Position numbers and translations under genes: made by a program. A stretch of 64,000 bases of DNA from Ipomoea triloba (Eukaryota > Streptophyta > Magnoliopsida > Solanales > Convolvulaceae): the NCBI RefSeq assembly GCF_003576645.1, contig NC_044917.1:12430530-12494529 (forward strand), given 5' to 3'. The notes beneath the pieces are model-generated. The model ran no database searches and was not told the origin of the DNA. It saw only the letters and a list, made by a program, of their open reading frames with translations. Of the stretch, positions 54,828-64,000 are shown in pieces (positions within the stretch are counted from its first letter, which is position 1; the number at the start of each line of letters is the position of its first letter).

Positions 54828-55510
54828 AATATCATTGATATGATTTTGATTTTGATGCCTTTCAGTACATGTTAAATTAAATGGTAAAAGCTTTCCTTCA
54901 AAAAAAAAAATGGTAAAAGCTTAGTGCAAAACATTGTACCTTGAAAATCAAAAAGCATACATGTCTTCTCTTACTTTTTGTTACAGATATTGCACGCTTT
55001 GATGAGTATTCAAAAATATAATAATATCATTGATATGATTTTGATTTTGATGCCTTTCAGCACATGTTAAATTAAATGGTAAAAGCTTATTGCGAAACAT
55101 TTTACCTTGAAAATCAAAAGGTAGACATGTATTCTCTTACTTTTTTGTTACAGATATTGCAGACTTTGATGAGTATTCAAAAATATAATATCATTGATAT
55201 GATTTTGATTTTGATGCCTTTCAGCACATGTTAGATTAAATGGTAAAAACTTTCCTAAAAAAAAAAAAAAAGAATGGTAAAAGCTTAGTGCGAAATATTG
55301 TACCTTGAAAATCGAAAAGCAAACATGTCTTATCTTACTTTTTGTTATAGATATTGTACGCTTTGATGAGTATTCAAAAATATAATATCATTGATATGAT
55401 TTTGATTTTGGTGCCTTTCAGCACATGTTAAATTAAATGGTAAAAGCTTAGTGCGAAACATTGTAGCTTGAAAATCAAAAGGTAGACATGTCTTCTCTTA
55501 CTTTTTGTTC
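54828..55510 (+). repeat. tandem array, four units of 165-196 bp
   Basis: Units begin at about 54828, 55021, 55186 and 55382, each with TAATATCATTGATATGATTTTG, CCTTTCAGCACATGTTAAATTA, TGGTAAAAGCTTAGTGCGAAAC and TTTTGTTACAGATATTGC. Units 1 and 3 are longer by an A-run-containing insert (CTTTCCT plus 10-14 A's). Unit 4 is partial. Confidence 0.85.
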
Positions 55511-55677
55511 TTCAAACTCTATGTGCTAATTCAAACTTCACATGAATCATGATAGTACAGTATTTATTATCATTATTATTAAAAATGTTCAATAGTACAG
55601 TACTGCAATGCATCATGTTTCAATCTTGCTACTATTATAAATAGAAAGAAAAATTGACATTTTTATAATAGAATATA

Positions 55678-56284
55678 GGATGTGATTGGTTCATGTGTTT
55701 AAACACTAGGAATGAAAATTAAAATCATAGTTAGTATTTGGTTAACAACTTTTTAAAACACAATTATGAGATTTAATTATCTCTCCAATTAAACACCTCA
55801 TTTCCTATTTAAAAAGGGGTATCATTTCATCTTATTAGTAATTTAATTTTTAAGTTTGGATTTGTACTTTAGATTTTTGTTTTGATTTTTTTTTTGTTCA
55901 TATTGATGCTTTGGATGTCATTATATTAGAATTAATTGCATTGATTTTTCATTTTTATATTTTTAAAACATTTATTTTCCATTATAAGGTCATACACAAC
56001 AAAATATCAATATTGGTAATCATTCCAATTCCACTATACTACCAAACATGCAAAATACTTTAACTAAAACTCATTACCATTGCCAAGGACCTTGTGGTCC
56101 AGTGGCATCAAACCCTTCCCATTACATGAGAGGTGGTGGGTTCGAGTCTCAGTGGAGGCAATACTGATTCTTGTGCTTCAATAAGTTGAGAAAGTAGTTA
56201 TGAACAGATACTGCATTGTAAATAGAGTCAATAGTATCCAAAAAAAAATCCATTTCAATTCCTATTTACGAACCAAAGACACCC
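55678..56284. mobile_element. Tourist/Harbinger-like MITE containing a SINE
   Basis: Ends are GGATGTGATTGGTTCATG and CGAACCAAAGACACCC inverted, flanked on both sides by ATA. Right subterminal CATTTCAATTCC motifs match 52720-53021. A full SINE is inserted at 56083-56249. Confidence 0.6.
56083..56249 (+). mobile_element. full-length tRNA-derived SINE
   Basis: The best copy of the window's main SINE family: CCAAGGACCTTGTGGTCC head with A box GTGGTCCAGTGGCATC, B box GGTGGGTTCGAGTCTC, AGTTGAGAAAGTAGTTATGAAC and an A10 tail. The flanks CATTACCATT and CATTTCAATT are a worn 10-bp TSD. Other copies lie at 12931, 29346, 44345 and 54718. Confidence 0.8.
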
Positions 56285-56605
56285 ATAATCATAATTATTT
56301 TACAAATATATCATCACCATCTCTATTGATAATAGTATGTTATGGTGTATTTTGGCATTGTAAATTGTTTTTTTTATATATAGTTTTTCTTCTTGTTATA
56401 TTAATGTGGAAAAAATGCACAAAAAGTTCTACAATCCAAACTCATATGTTAATATTCCAGATCTCTCCAATAAAATGCCAGAATCACACACTCTGTAAAA
56501 CTACACCAATACTGAAAAAACCAAACAAAATGCAAAAACTCATGGCATACCATTTAAGCTGGTTTAGTAATAGAACAATGGCCTAAGTTGAATGTTTGTC
56601 TTGTA
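56285..56605. other. AT-rich spacer
   Basis: No gene. A 128-aa ORF at 56200-56586 starts inside the SINE and has no recognised motif. Confidence 0.4.
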
Positions 56606-56610
56606 TTTCT

Positions 56611-57796
56611 TGTTAGGAAATAGTATTACGAAAATAATATTTCCAGAAAATAAAAAGCACAAAAGAAACGAAAGGAATTTCTGGACAAGGGTAAGCTTGA
56701 GTCGCGTACTTACTACACTGTCCTTAAAACCTTATTTGCTACCTCCCACGGTGGTAGGAGCGTTGTAGTCTAGGTTTCCCAGGATAAAACAAGCTTCGAT
56801 TTCTAGTTTGAGCACTCAAACTTAGAAACCCAGCGAACTAAAACAAAGGCCTGAACACAGTATGCAAAGAAGGGAGTAGAAGCGGATTTTCGAGAGAGAA
56901 ATGTGTGATTTTCGTTCTGTGTAAAATGCAGCTTCTACCATCAACTTATATAGGAGTTGCTGGATTAATAGCATTTAATCATAGGCACTTAATGTGATCA
57001 TAAAATCATGCTTGTAACTCCTATAACGGTAGAGCACTACCTGAGAATTGATATAAAAAATAAAAATTGGAATTAACCCGTAATTAATTCCGTAACAGAT
57101 GAATCAAAACTTGAAAGGTCACTACCCGAGACAAGGAGTCACACCGAGGTGATCAGATTACACAAATGGACTAGGATTCGGGCTACGGAAGGCCGAACCA
57201 TTACGCGAGTCGTCTGAACCAGTCTGGTTCACGGCTTAGGTCGAACCCACGAGTCCTTGGGCAAGGACTAGGAGACCGAATCCTAGTGGTTTCGTGTTGG
57301 AAAAAAATCACTTAGCCCGCAGGTGCCAGCGCACACGAGTTCAAACCTTTTCGAACTTTTTTTGGGATTTGATTTGCACCCCCTTACGTGCGAAAGAGAA
57401 CCTCTATGCTATACAATTCGCTAGGCCTAAGAAAGGCACTTGTATAAATAGTGATGCAAACCCACTTCCCAAACCAATGTGGGACAAAGCCTTATTCTAA
57501 AGCTTTCCCACCATTTTTCCAACTCAAATGGGTCAATTTGAGAACCAATTTCTCATTCACCCACAAAGCCTTATTCTAAAGCTTTCCCACCATTTTTCCA
57601 ACTCAAATGGGTCAACTTTGAGAACCAATTTCTCATTCACCCATTATTCGTTTTGTGCGTACAATATATCAATCTCTTCGTCTAACTACGAAGAACCGAA
57701 TCCACTTTGGCCCAACCCAAATCGGAAGTAGACCCCACATTAATTTGTACCACAAAATAACCACTTAAAATGCCATTTTTTTGCTATTTTCCAACA
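56611..57796 (-). mobile_element. solo LTR, 1186 bp
   Basis: Ends are TGTTAGGAAATAG and CTATTTTCCAACA, flanked by a perfect 5-bp TSD, TTTCT (56606-56610 and 57797-57801). On the minus strand it has a TATA box (CTCCTATATAAG, about 56950) followed by a transcribed-type leader, so the minus orientation is preferred; TATAAATAG at 57445 on the plus strand is an alternative. A 79-bp tandem duplication lies inside (57484-57642). No internal region. Confidence 0.8.
57484..57642 (+). repeat. 79-bp tandem duplication inside the LTR
   Basis: Two units, 57484-57562 and 57563-57642, both starting ACAAAGCCTTATTC and ending TCTCATTCACCC. They differ by one inserted base. Confidence 0.9.
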
Positions 57797-57879
57797 TTTC
57801 TCACAAGCTTGACTCACTTCTGCAAACAGAATATTGTTGAAGACAATCTATAATACTGATAGTAATATAATGATATGCC

Positions 57880-58050
57880 CAAAGTGGACAGATCCCGCAA
57901 GTTCGAGCGCGGCATCCTACTAATGGACCGCCAAGTCAGAATTGAGTCCTGTCAAGCACTACTCCTACTCCTCCCATCTAATGAGGGCTGATCGCCGTAA
58001 TTTGCGCTTTCACTATTCTGCCGAGCCGAATGTAAATTCTAGAAGCGAAA
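57880..58050 (+). mobile_element. SINE-like remnant
   Basis: GATCCCGCAAGTTCGAGCGCGG resembles a B box. GCCGTAATTTGCGC and TTCTGCCGAGCCG parallel the 3' part of the Au-like SINE at 20117-20375. Old and diverged. Confidence 0.35.
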
Positions 58051-58460
58051 AAATTTTGCTTTTTGTGAACAATTAATATTATGATTTCGTGGTATTCAAA
58101 AAAATATTATGATTTCGTGAGTGTTATGAAGTTGTACTCCTATTTATATTAGTGGCCTGAGTATAAGTGCATCATTAAAATTTTTTGTTATTGATAAGTG
58201 GAAAATCAGCAACTTATCCAAATAATAATTATTATAATTATTAATATTGTAATCTTGGTTGACAACGTCAAATTGCCCAAATCTGCAAGACTTTATGTCT
58301 CTATCCTAAAAATACACAACCAGCCTGTTTACATGGGGTCTATACCCCATTAATAATATGTACATCTCATAGGCACAAATCAAAATTTCAAAAATACTGA
58401 AAAAAAAAAAAATCTCAAATGTTTGGATTCTCTTTTGCCAGCCTCCATGAATCCCTTAAT
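58051..58460 (-). other. 3' flank of the ACHT gene
   Basis: Downstream (3') side of the minus-strand thioredoxin gene. No terminator motif or gene is specified. Confidence 0.35.
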
Positions 58461-59575
58461 CTATGTAGCCAACAGCTCACCACTTAATCCAGCCATGTTC
58501 TCAGCTTTGCCCAAACTTGAAACCAAATCCTCAATCCTATCCATCACAGTAGACTCCTCCACTGGGGACTTTCTTGAAACTTTAACAGTTGAGGATAAAG
58601 CTAAAAGTTCAGATTCCTCAAGACCCTTTGCTGCTCCAAGGCTGCTGCAGCATCTCTCTGTCCCATACTTCACTAATGCATCCTTCAATTTCTTGATCTG
58701 CGCAGACAGACAACATTAAAATACAAATTTATTTAGGAAGTAAATTAGAGTATTGTAAAAATCAACCAAGACGCCCCTAAATCAAGGGGATTTCAATTCT
58801 GGCGGCTTTTAGTCCGCCATCCGTCTAACCGGCCGATTAGGTGCCCTAGGCGCCTGAGTTGGTCATGCACCTTGGCTTGGCGCCCTAATCGGCCGAATGG
58901 CTTTTTTTTTGTCTGTTCAATTGCTCATCTTCTATATTTCACCGATTATATACTCAACTAACTATCTAACCTATGTAGATGACTAGGGACTATAATAGTC
59001 TAACAACTCACAGTTCTGAATGAAAAATTAGAGACAATATACTCGGATTATAATAGTCTAACAACTCACAATATACTAGAGGCTAGGGCCTTTTGCAAAA
59101 TTGGTAAATTAGCCTAGGATAACATAGTACAGATGCTTACAGTTGCAATAGTACAGCTGAAGCTACAAACCCTCCCCTCTGCTCCTCTGTAGAATCTGAA
59201 AAATGGCAGAACATGTATGTGGAGGCTATGGCACATGGGCTTGTGTTCTTCATAGTTGACCTTGAGAAAAATGGCATTTTGATTTGTTTCAGCCAGTTGA
59301 CAGATCTGCCATCAAGAAACAGATTATTACCCAGAAAAATAAGAACAAAAAAAAATCAATTGGTGTCACATATATACATACAAACATACCTTAGGATGCA
59401 AGGCCTTGCAACCACCACAACCAGGGGAATAGAAGTCTACAATGACCAACCTATCCCCAGCATTTGCCAATGTATCCACAAGCTCTTGTGCTGAATGGAT
59501 CTCTATCATGTTGGGCTGAAGAGTCTTTTCCCACCACCTCAGAGATCTGCTAACACAGATTGATGCTTGTGCCTA

Positions 59576-59632
<57 letters not shown>

Positions 59633-59887
59633 TAAATCACCAAAAGTTCCCAGAAAAAAAAAAAAAAAAACATAATCTTTACATACATTAACACAGAGAG
59701 GTCTAACATTACAGCTGCTGAACCCTATCTGATCTGATATATTCAAAGGCTTGCCAAGAAACTCTTTTGATCTTGAATCTGCAACCTGGACAGCTACAAA
59801 TGGCAAAGAAACCCCAGAAGAGCCTTTAGCTCTGGAGCTGAGGAGAGACCCAGAAAGAGAAAACCTGTTCTTCAAAGAGGACGCCAT
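58461..59887 (-). CDS. atypical Cys/His-rich thioredoxin, chloroplast (ACHT / thioredoxin-like 1 type)
   Basis: Four exons on the minus strand: 59687-59887, 59390-59572, 59141-59305 and 58461-58697. All introns are GT-AG and all junctions are in phase 0, giving 261 aa. Residues 1 to about 70 look like a chloroplast transit peptide (MASSLKNRFSLSGSLLSSRA). RWWEK near residue 80 and the thioredoxin fold follow. The active site is SPGCGGCKALHP (Cys119, Cys122), the CGGC form that replaces WCGPC in ACHT proteins, and a cis-proline sits in HVLPFF (Pro162). CSFSCT near 175 adds the family's extra cysteines. ACHTs link 2-Cys peroxiredoxin oxidation to other chloroplast targets. The first in-frame ATG (59908) is possible; 59887 has the better context and a normal start. 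Intron 3 carries hAT-family MITE sequence and intron 1 an (AT)n tract. Confidence 0.93.
58790..58905. mobile_element. CGCCTAGGCG-family MITE fragment in ACHT intron 3
   Basis: GGCCGATTAGGTGCCCTAGGCGCC and GGCGCCCTAATCGGCCG, the subterminal motif set of 9519-10025. Termini with TTGCAACACT are not visible. Confidence 0.55.
59578..59626. repeat. (AT)n microsatellite in ACHT intron 1
   Basis: About 24 AT units immediately beside the acceptor side of the 114-bp intron 1. It is likely polymorphic; a long AT/T-rich tract is tolerated near plant acceptors. Confidence 0.95.
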
Positions 59888-60250
59888 TAACAAAACCCAA
59901 TGTAACAAGAACCAATTGCAGAAGGAAATAAAGAGAGGGCACTTGTATTAAATAAAAAAAAAATGGTTCTTTTTACACCAAAAGATATATTGGTGGTTGG
60001 GAAAAAGGGCAAGAGAAGGGGTTGTGGTTCTGGACTTTTTGGGCGCTGATTTGAAGCATGAAAAGGGATCTCGCAAGTGTTGAAGATAAAGAAGACAGAA
60101 AAAAAGTGTATGAAAACTGTATGTAAAATGTGTGTTGAGAATTATTAAAAGGGAAAAAGGGGAGTGGCCTAATGGGAAAGGGGGAGTGGTGGGGCCGTGG
60201 GGTCTATCATCTATGACTTGGATTTGGATCATCACTAAACTTTATCCAAA
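59888..60250 (-). promoter_or_regulatory. upstream region of the ACHT gene
   Basis: The 5' flank and probable leader of the minus-strand gene. TATTTAATA (59948-59956, minus strand) is the only TATA-like motif close to the start. Light-responsive elements were not resolved by eye. Confidence 0.35.
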
Positions 60251-60564
60251 ACAAATTTAAAATTTCTTATCCATTCATATTTACCTCAAACTTATTCTGA
60301 CTGCCACCCTCCTATATTTATCATTATTACCTTAGTAATTTTAAAGCTATGGTAAATGTATTGGGGCTTTCCATTGGGACCATCCTACCATCTTTATTAA
60401 TGAGATTGTGACGTTTTATGGTAAAAAAAATTAATATTATTTATAGATAAATTGAGTGTTATTTATAAAGAAAAAGATACTCATTCATCTCATTTTTTTT
60501 ATCTGGTTCGGTTAACTAAGTTCAAATGAAGTTATTTTTAATTTAATTTTTCGTAATATTAAGT

Positions 60565-61402
60565 TTAATACCACAAATGGTCCTCTGACTATTGGGGTAG
60601 TACTCCTTTTAGTACTCGACTTTCAATTCGACCACAAATGGTCCTCTGACTTTCATTTTTGACCACAAATAGTCCTTTTGTTAAAATTTCTGTTAAATAG
60701 GTGCTAAATCTAGGGGTATTATCGTCAAATTGATATATATAATGTTCATAAAATAAAAATGTTTATAATTTTTCACCAACAAGCATAATTGAAACAATTA
60801 ACAAATATAAATACTCATAAATAAAAAGACAATACACTTTATTCTCGTAATTATGCGTACAAAATTAAGATTTAATATTAGAGCTATCTATTTTAATTTA
60901 ACCAACAGACTAAAATGGAAGATTTTTTTAAAAAAAATCTTGCTTTCATCATTTTCATGGTTGTTCATACATGGTCGATTAATAATTTTCACTTTTCATT
61001 AATCGATCAAATATTTTGTTTGGGACATAACTGAAAGCTGTTACCGTTGAATTAATATAATTAATCAAGTACAAATTGCGAACATTTAATCATGGATTTT
61101 TATTTAATTTGTTCATTTATATAAGTTCTCACGTCCATTTTATTTTTATATTTATTAACTTAATGTTTATTAATGTTTGAAATTAATTATGTTGTCATAT
61201 AATTCTAAAAAAGAATTAATCATAATAATATTAATCAATTTGACGATATTACCCCTAGATTTAACACCTATTTAACAGAAATTTTAACAGAGGACTATTT
61301 GTGGTCAAAAATGAAAGTCAGAGGACCATTTGTGGTCGAATTGAAAGTTGAGGACTAAAAGAAGTACTACCCCAATAGTCAGAGGACCATTTGTGGTATT
61401 AA
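60565..61402. mobile_element. foldback element with about 170-bp inverted arms
   Basis: 838 bp. It starts TTAATACCACAAATGGTCC and ends GGACCATTTGTGGTATTAA. The left arm (60565-60735) and right arm (61240-61402) are closely matched over their length, including GGGGTAGTACT and the GACGATATTACCCC region. The AT-rich centre has no ORF. The TSD is unclear. The architecture is like 14691-15087 and 53627-54630. Confidence 0.82.
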
Positions 61403-63690
61403 CTCTAAAGTTTATATATCTAGAAACTACATTAAAAGTATTATTACACGCAAAAAGTCAAATTTCAAAATAAATAAAAATTACTAAAGAAATTAAGCAA
61501 TGAAGAAAGAGTTGGTTTGACCAATGAATAGTAAATATGACAGGAAAAATGGGACAGAAGTAATTATTATGAGAAAATATGTGATATTTTTCAAGAAAAT
61601 GTAATATTTAGAAGTTGAAGAATTATTTATGAGAAAAAAAAGTGTAATTTAAGTTGGAGATAAATTAATTGTTATTACTTATAAAAAAAAATTGTAATAT
61701 TTATTATGAAAAATATAATACTAATTATAGATAAATCGATTGTTACTCATCAGGAAAATATAATACTTAAAGCCTTCTCCAAAGAAGGCACCAAACGCCA
61801 TTTTGGTGGGATTTTTGGTGCAAACATCCCTCCAATGAAGGCAACATTTTCTCCACCAAATATGGCGTTGCAGTCTTCATCAACGCCATTTTGATGTGAA
61901 AATTTTTATTTTCTATTTTACCCGAGTTTATTTTTGTTAATTCATCTTGTATCCTTATTTTGTTTTTATGTATTTACATAATTTTTTTAAATGCTTAAAC
62001 ATAAATTTTGTATAATTAAAAATAAATTGTACCATTTAAAAGATTCCATCAAGACGAATAAACAAGACTAGTATTATATATATATATATATATGTATTAA
62101 AAATAAAAGTACATAAAGCGTTTTCAAAATTAAATGTAATGGATGATATATGTTATATTATTGTGGAATAAAAATACGGAGTATTATTTGCATTACAATT
62201 ATATTTTATATTAAAATAATTAAAGTATTAATATAAAGTTTTACTTTATGAGAATATAAATTATTTTAAAGCTATGTTTGGCAGAGCTTATTTAGAAGTT
62301 TATAGTTTGTTTTAAACTACTAATAAGTTATAAGTTTTGTTTGGTAATGTTTCCAAAATAAGCTAGTAGCTTCCTAATTTTTTTCCATCTTTATCCTTAT
62401 TATTTTAAATAAATGACATCCTTTACCCCTCCCAATTAAAATTCTTTTGGCATTTTCTCTTCAATATGTTTGGTTGTAATTTCAATTTGACATTTGTGTG
62501 TTTGAACATTAATTTTTGTATGAAGTATAAACATTTTGTTTTACTTTATATATTTTCAAATAAATGTTCTTACTATATATTTTATTAAAATATATTGATT
62601 TCATTATTTTATATTTTAATATGTAAACAAATCTATTGAAATTTAAAATTATTTAAATTTTATGAATATATCCTTTTTAGTCTCTTTACATTTATAATAC
62701 TTTTAAATCAAAATGTAATATTTAGGAATTAAAAAGTTAAGTGGTGGGAATTGAATCCAAATTCTTTTGAAATTCTTCTTCACAAAGAGAGCTCAATTGC
62801 CACTTAAGCTACCCCAATGGTTAATTTGTTGGTTATCCTTGATATGCTAATTCTTTACTCTCTGTAATAGTAGGAATAAGTTCAAAATAAAAATTGTTTA
62901 ATGATACAAGTATGTGGCTCGTTTAAATTAATTTAATTAAAACAAAAGCCCGCATAGAAAATTGCATTTACATTCCTTGAGTGTCTTATTAATCAAAAAG
63001 GGAAAAACTGTTATTAAATTTTAATTATGGAAATTATTATGGTGATTGATGACATGATTTGTAACAAACTAACAACTAGTGTTTATGATTTGATTTGTAA
63101 CAACTAGTGTAGAAACTAATGAGAATGGATGTTGATTTTTTCTTCTTATCACTCTTGTCTCTACTCTACTTCTTACTATTTCCTACTTTAGTTTATATTC
63201 TAAAATTGCTTGCAACACATTGATTATTTAGGAGCTAACGGGTCAAACTATGAGTATTTTTCTATGCTTTATTATTTCAGGATGCCTAAAATCGTATATA
63301 TTTATGTTTTATGCATTTGTGAATTTGTGAATTTGTGAATTTGTGAAATCTTGATAATATGATTATATGTTTTCGGGTAGTATACATATCTGCATCAATA
63401 ATATATATTTTATGTGACTTAATATGTATATGTTTTTTTTTTGTTATTATCTATATGAATTGGCACTACACCCACACACACACATTTCTTTTTACTAATC
63501 ACAATTTTTTTCGCTTTCGAAATTTTTTGTAATATTTTGATAAACAAAATTTCTTTTTCTTTTTGAAATAATTTTGATCATTTTTTTTTTTCAAAATATA
63601 TAAAAACTTTGAAATTTATACACAAATTTTTGACATCCATTGATACAAACCAAAAATTTTGAAAAATATAGATAAACAAAAAGTGTCATT
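61403..63690. other. AT-rich intergenic DNA with MITE scraps
   Basis: No gene. Visible pieces are a patch with CTTCTCCAAAGAAGGCACC / GGCACCAAACGCCATTTTGG and inverse motifs at 61768-61900; a MITE-like end GCTATGTTTGGCAGAGCTTATT at 62272; (AT)n at 62068-62092; a duplicated GATTTGTAACAACTAGTGT-type phrase at 63056-63112; and (TTTGTGAA)4 at 63316-63345. Confidence 0.5.
62737..62822 (-). mobile_element. tRNA-like SINE fragment
   Basis: On the minus strand GGGGTAGCTTAAGTGGCAATTG resembles an A box and TTTGGATTCAATTCCCACC a B box about 45 bases later. The spacing is wider than in a tRNA gene and there is no acceptor stem, so a SINE is preferred over a tRNA gene. Confidence 0.4.
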
Positions 63691-63693
63691 TCC

Positions 63694-64000
63694 ATTTTTG
63701 GTCCAACTGTTATTAGGGCATTGCCAATTTTAGTCCACTTCATTAATTTTTGCCACATTGCGGCCAGTCTTATTTAGTCATTGCCACTTTTAGTACACCG
63801 TTAAAATTTTCGTCAAATAACCGTCCAAAACAGGGGTATTTTGATCCTTTCATGCTTTGATCATCTCCTTTACCCTTTGTAGTGGTTTTCCTTACAGATT
63901 TACATCCAATGAAGAGGTCCGGCGAATTGAAAGCCATGGCTTTGTAATGTGGCTCACATGGCTTTCGTCGGACCTCTTCAATAGATGAAAATGTGTAAGG
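63694..64000. mobile_element. foldback element, cut by the window end
   Basis: TTTTGGTCCAACTGTTATTAGG and the TTAGTCCACTTCATTAATTT series resemble the arm start of 53627-54630. Bases 63891-64000 form a further inverted pair (CCTTACAGATTTACATCC...GAAGAGGTCCGGCG with CGTCGGACCTCTTC...TGTGTAAGG). The right arm lies outside the window. Confidence 0.5.

Noticed and set aside
62737..62822. Possible tRNA gene
   Set aside because: A- and B-box-like motifs are present, but no acceptor stem, and the spacing does not give a cloverleaf.

Overview
The window is a TE-rich, AT-rich piece of a flowering-plant nuclear genome, most likely a eudicot. The evidence is spliced plant genes (an alpha-expansin and a chloroplast ACHT-type thioredoxin), plant Ty1/copia elements primed by initiator Met-tRNA, tRNA-derived SINEs, an L1 LINE tail, Helitron ends and many MITEs. 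The species cannot be fixed from the sequence. It is a draft scaffold: single Ns at 1927 and 3671 and a 258-base N run at 22062-22319 each sit beside a near-identical direct duplication, which looks like unmerged contig ends.

Genes. Two look intact: an alpha-expansin (+, 12320-13772, three exons, 251 aa) and an atypical Cys/His-rich chloroplast thioredoxin (-, 58461-59887, four exons, 261 aa). A third, incomplete gene is the in-phase two-exon 3' end at 19847-20744 (-). A candidate box C/D snoRNA cluster behind a telo-box promoter lies at 24890-25640.

Layout. 386-7432: a minus-strand Copia element with 135-bp LTRs and a 5-bp target-site duplication (TSD), interrupted in RT by a solo LTR. 7.7-12.1 kb: MITEs. 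12.2-13.8 kb: expansin. 14-20 kb: nested MITEs, foldbacks and LTR remnants. 21.3-24.5 kb: assembly duplication and a 1.7-kb hAT-like element. 26.7-27.5 kb: solo LTR. 27.7-29.3 kb: tandem repeats. 29.3-31.3 kb: plus-strand Copia relic with repeated zinc knuckles, itself hit by a SINE and a MITE. 32.6-34.6 kb: Mutator-type MITEs with satellite-like cores. 35.4-37.3 kb: Helitron. 38.4-42.8 kb: three-level nest (Copia inside a hAT-like element inside another). 43.7-48.0 kb: Mutator-type MITEs, a decayed Helitron and a 5'-truncated L1 LINE with a perfect 15-bp TSD. 49-50 kb: Copia RT fossil. 51-57.8 kb: further MITEs, a foldback with a minisatellite core, a 4-unit tandem array and a 1.2-kb solo LTR. 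58.5-59.9 kb: ACHT gene. 60.5-64 kb: foldback elements and AT-rich DNA.

The protein-coding genes are unrelated in function. The main story is layered transposon insertion, readable because many target-site duplications survive: 3 bp for Tourist, 5 bp for LTR, 8 bp for hAT, 9-10 bp for Mutator, and 10-15 bp for SINE and LINE.
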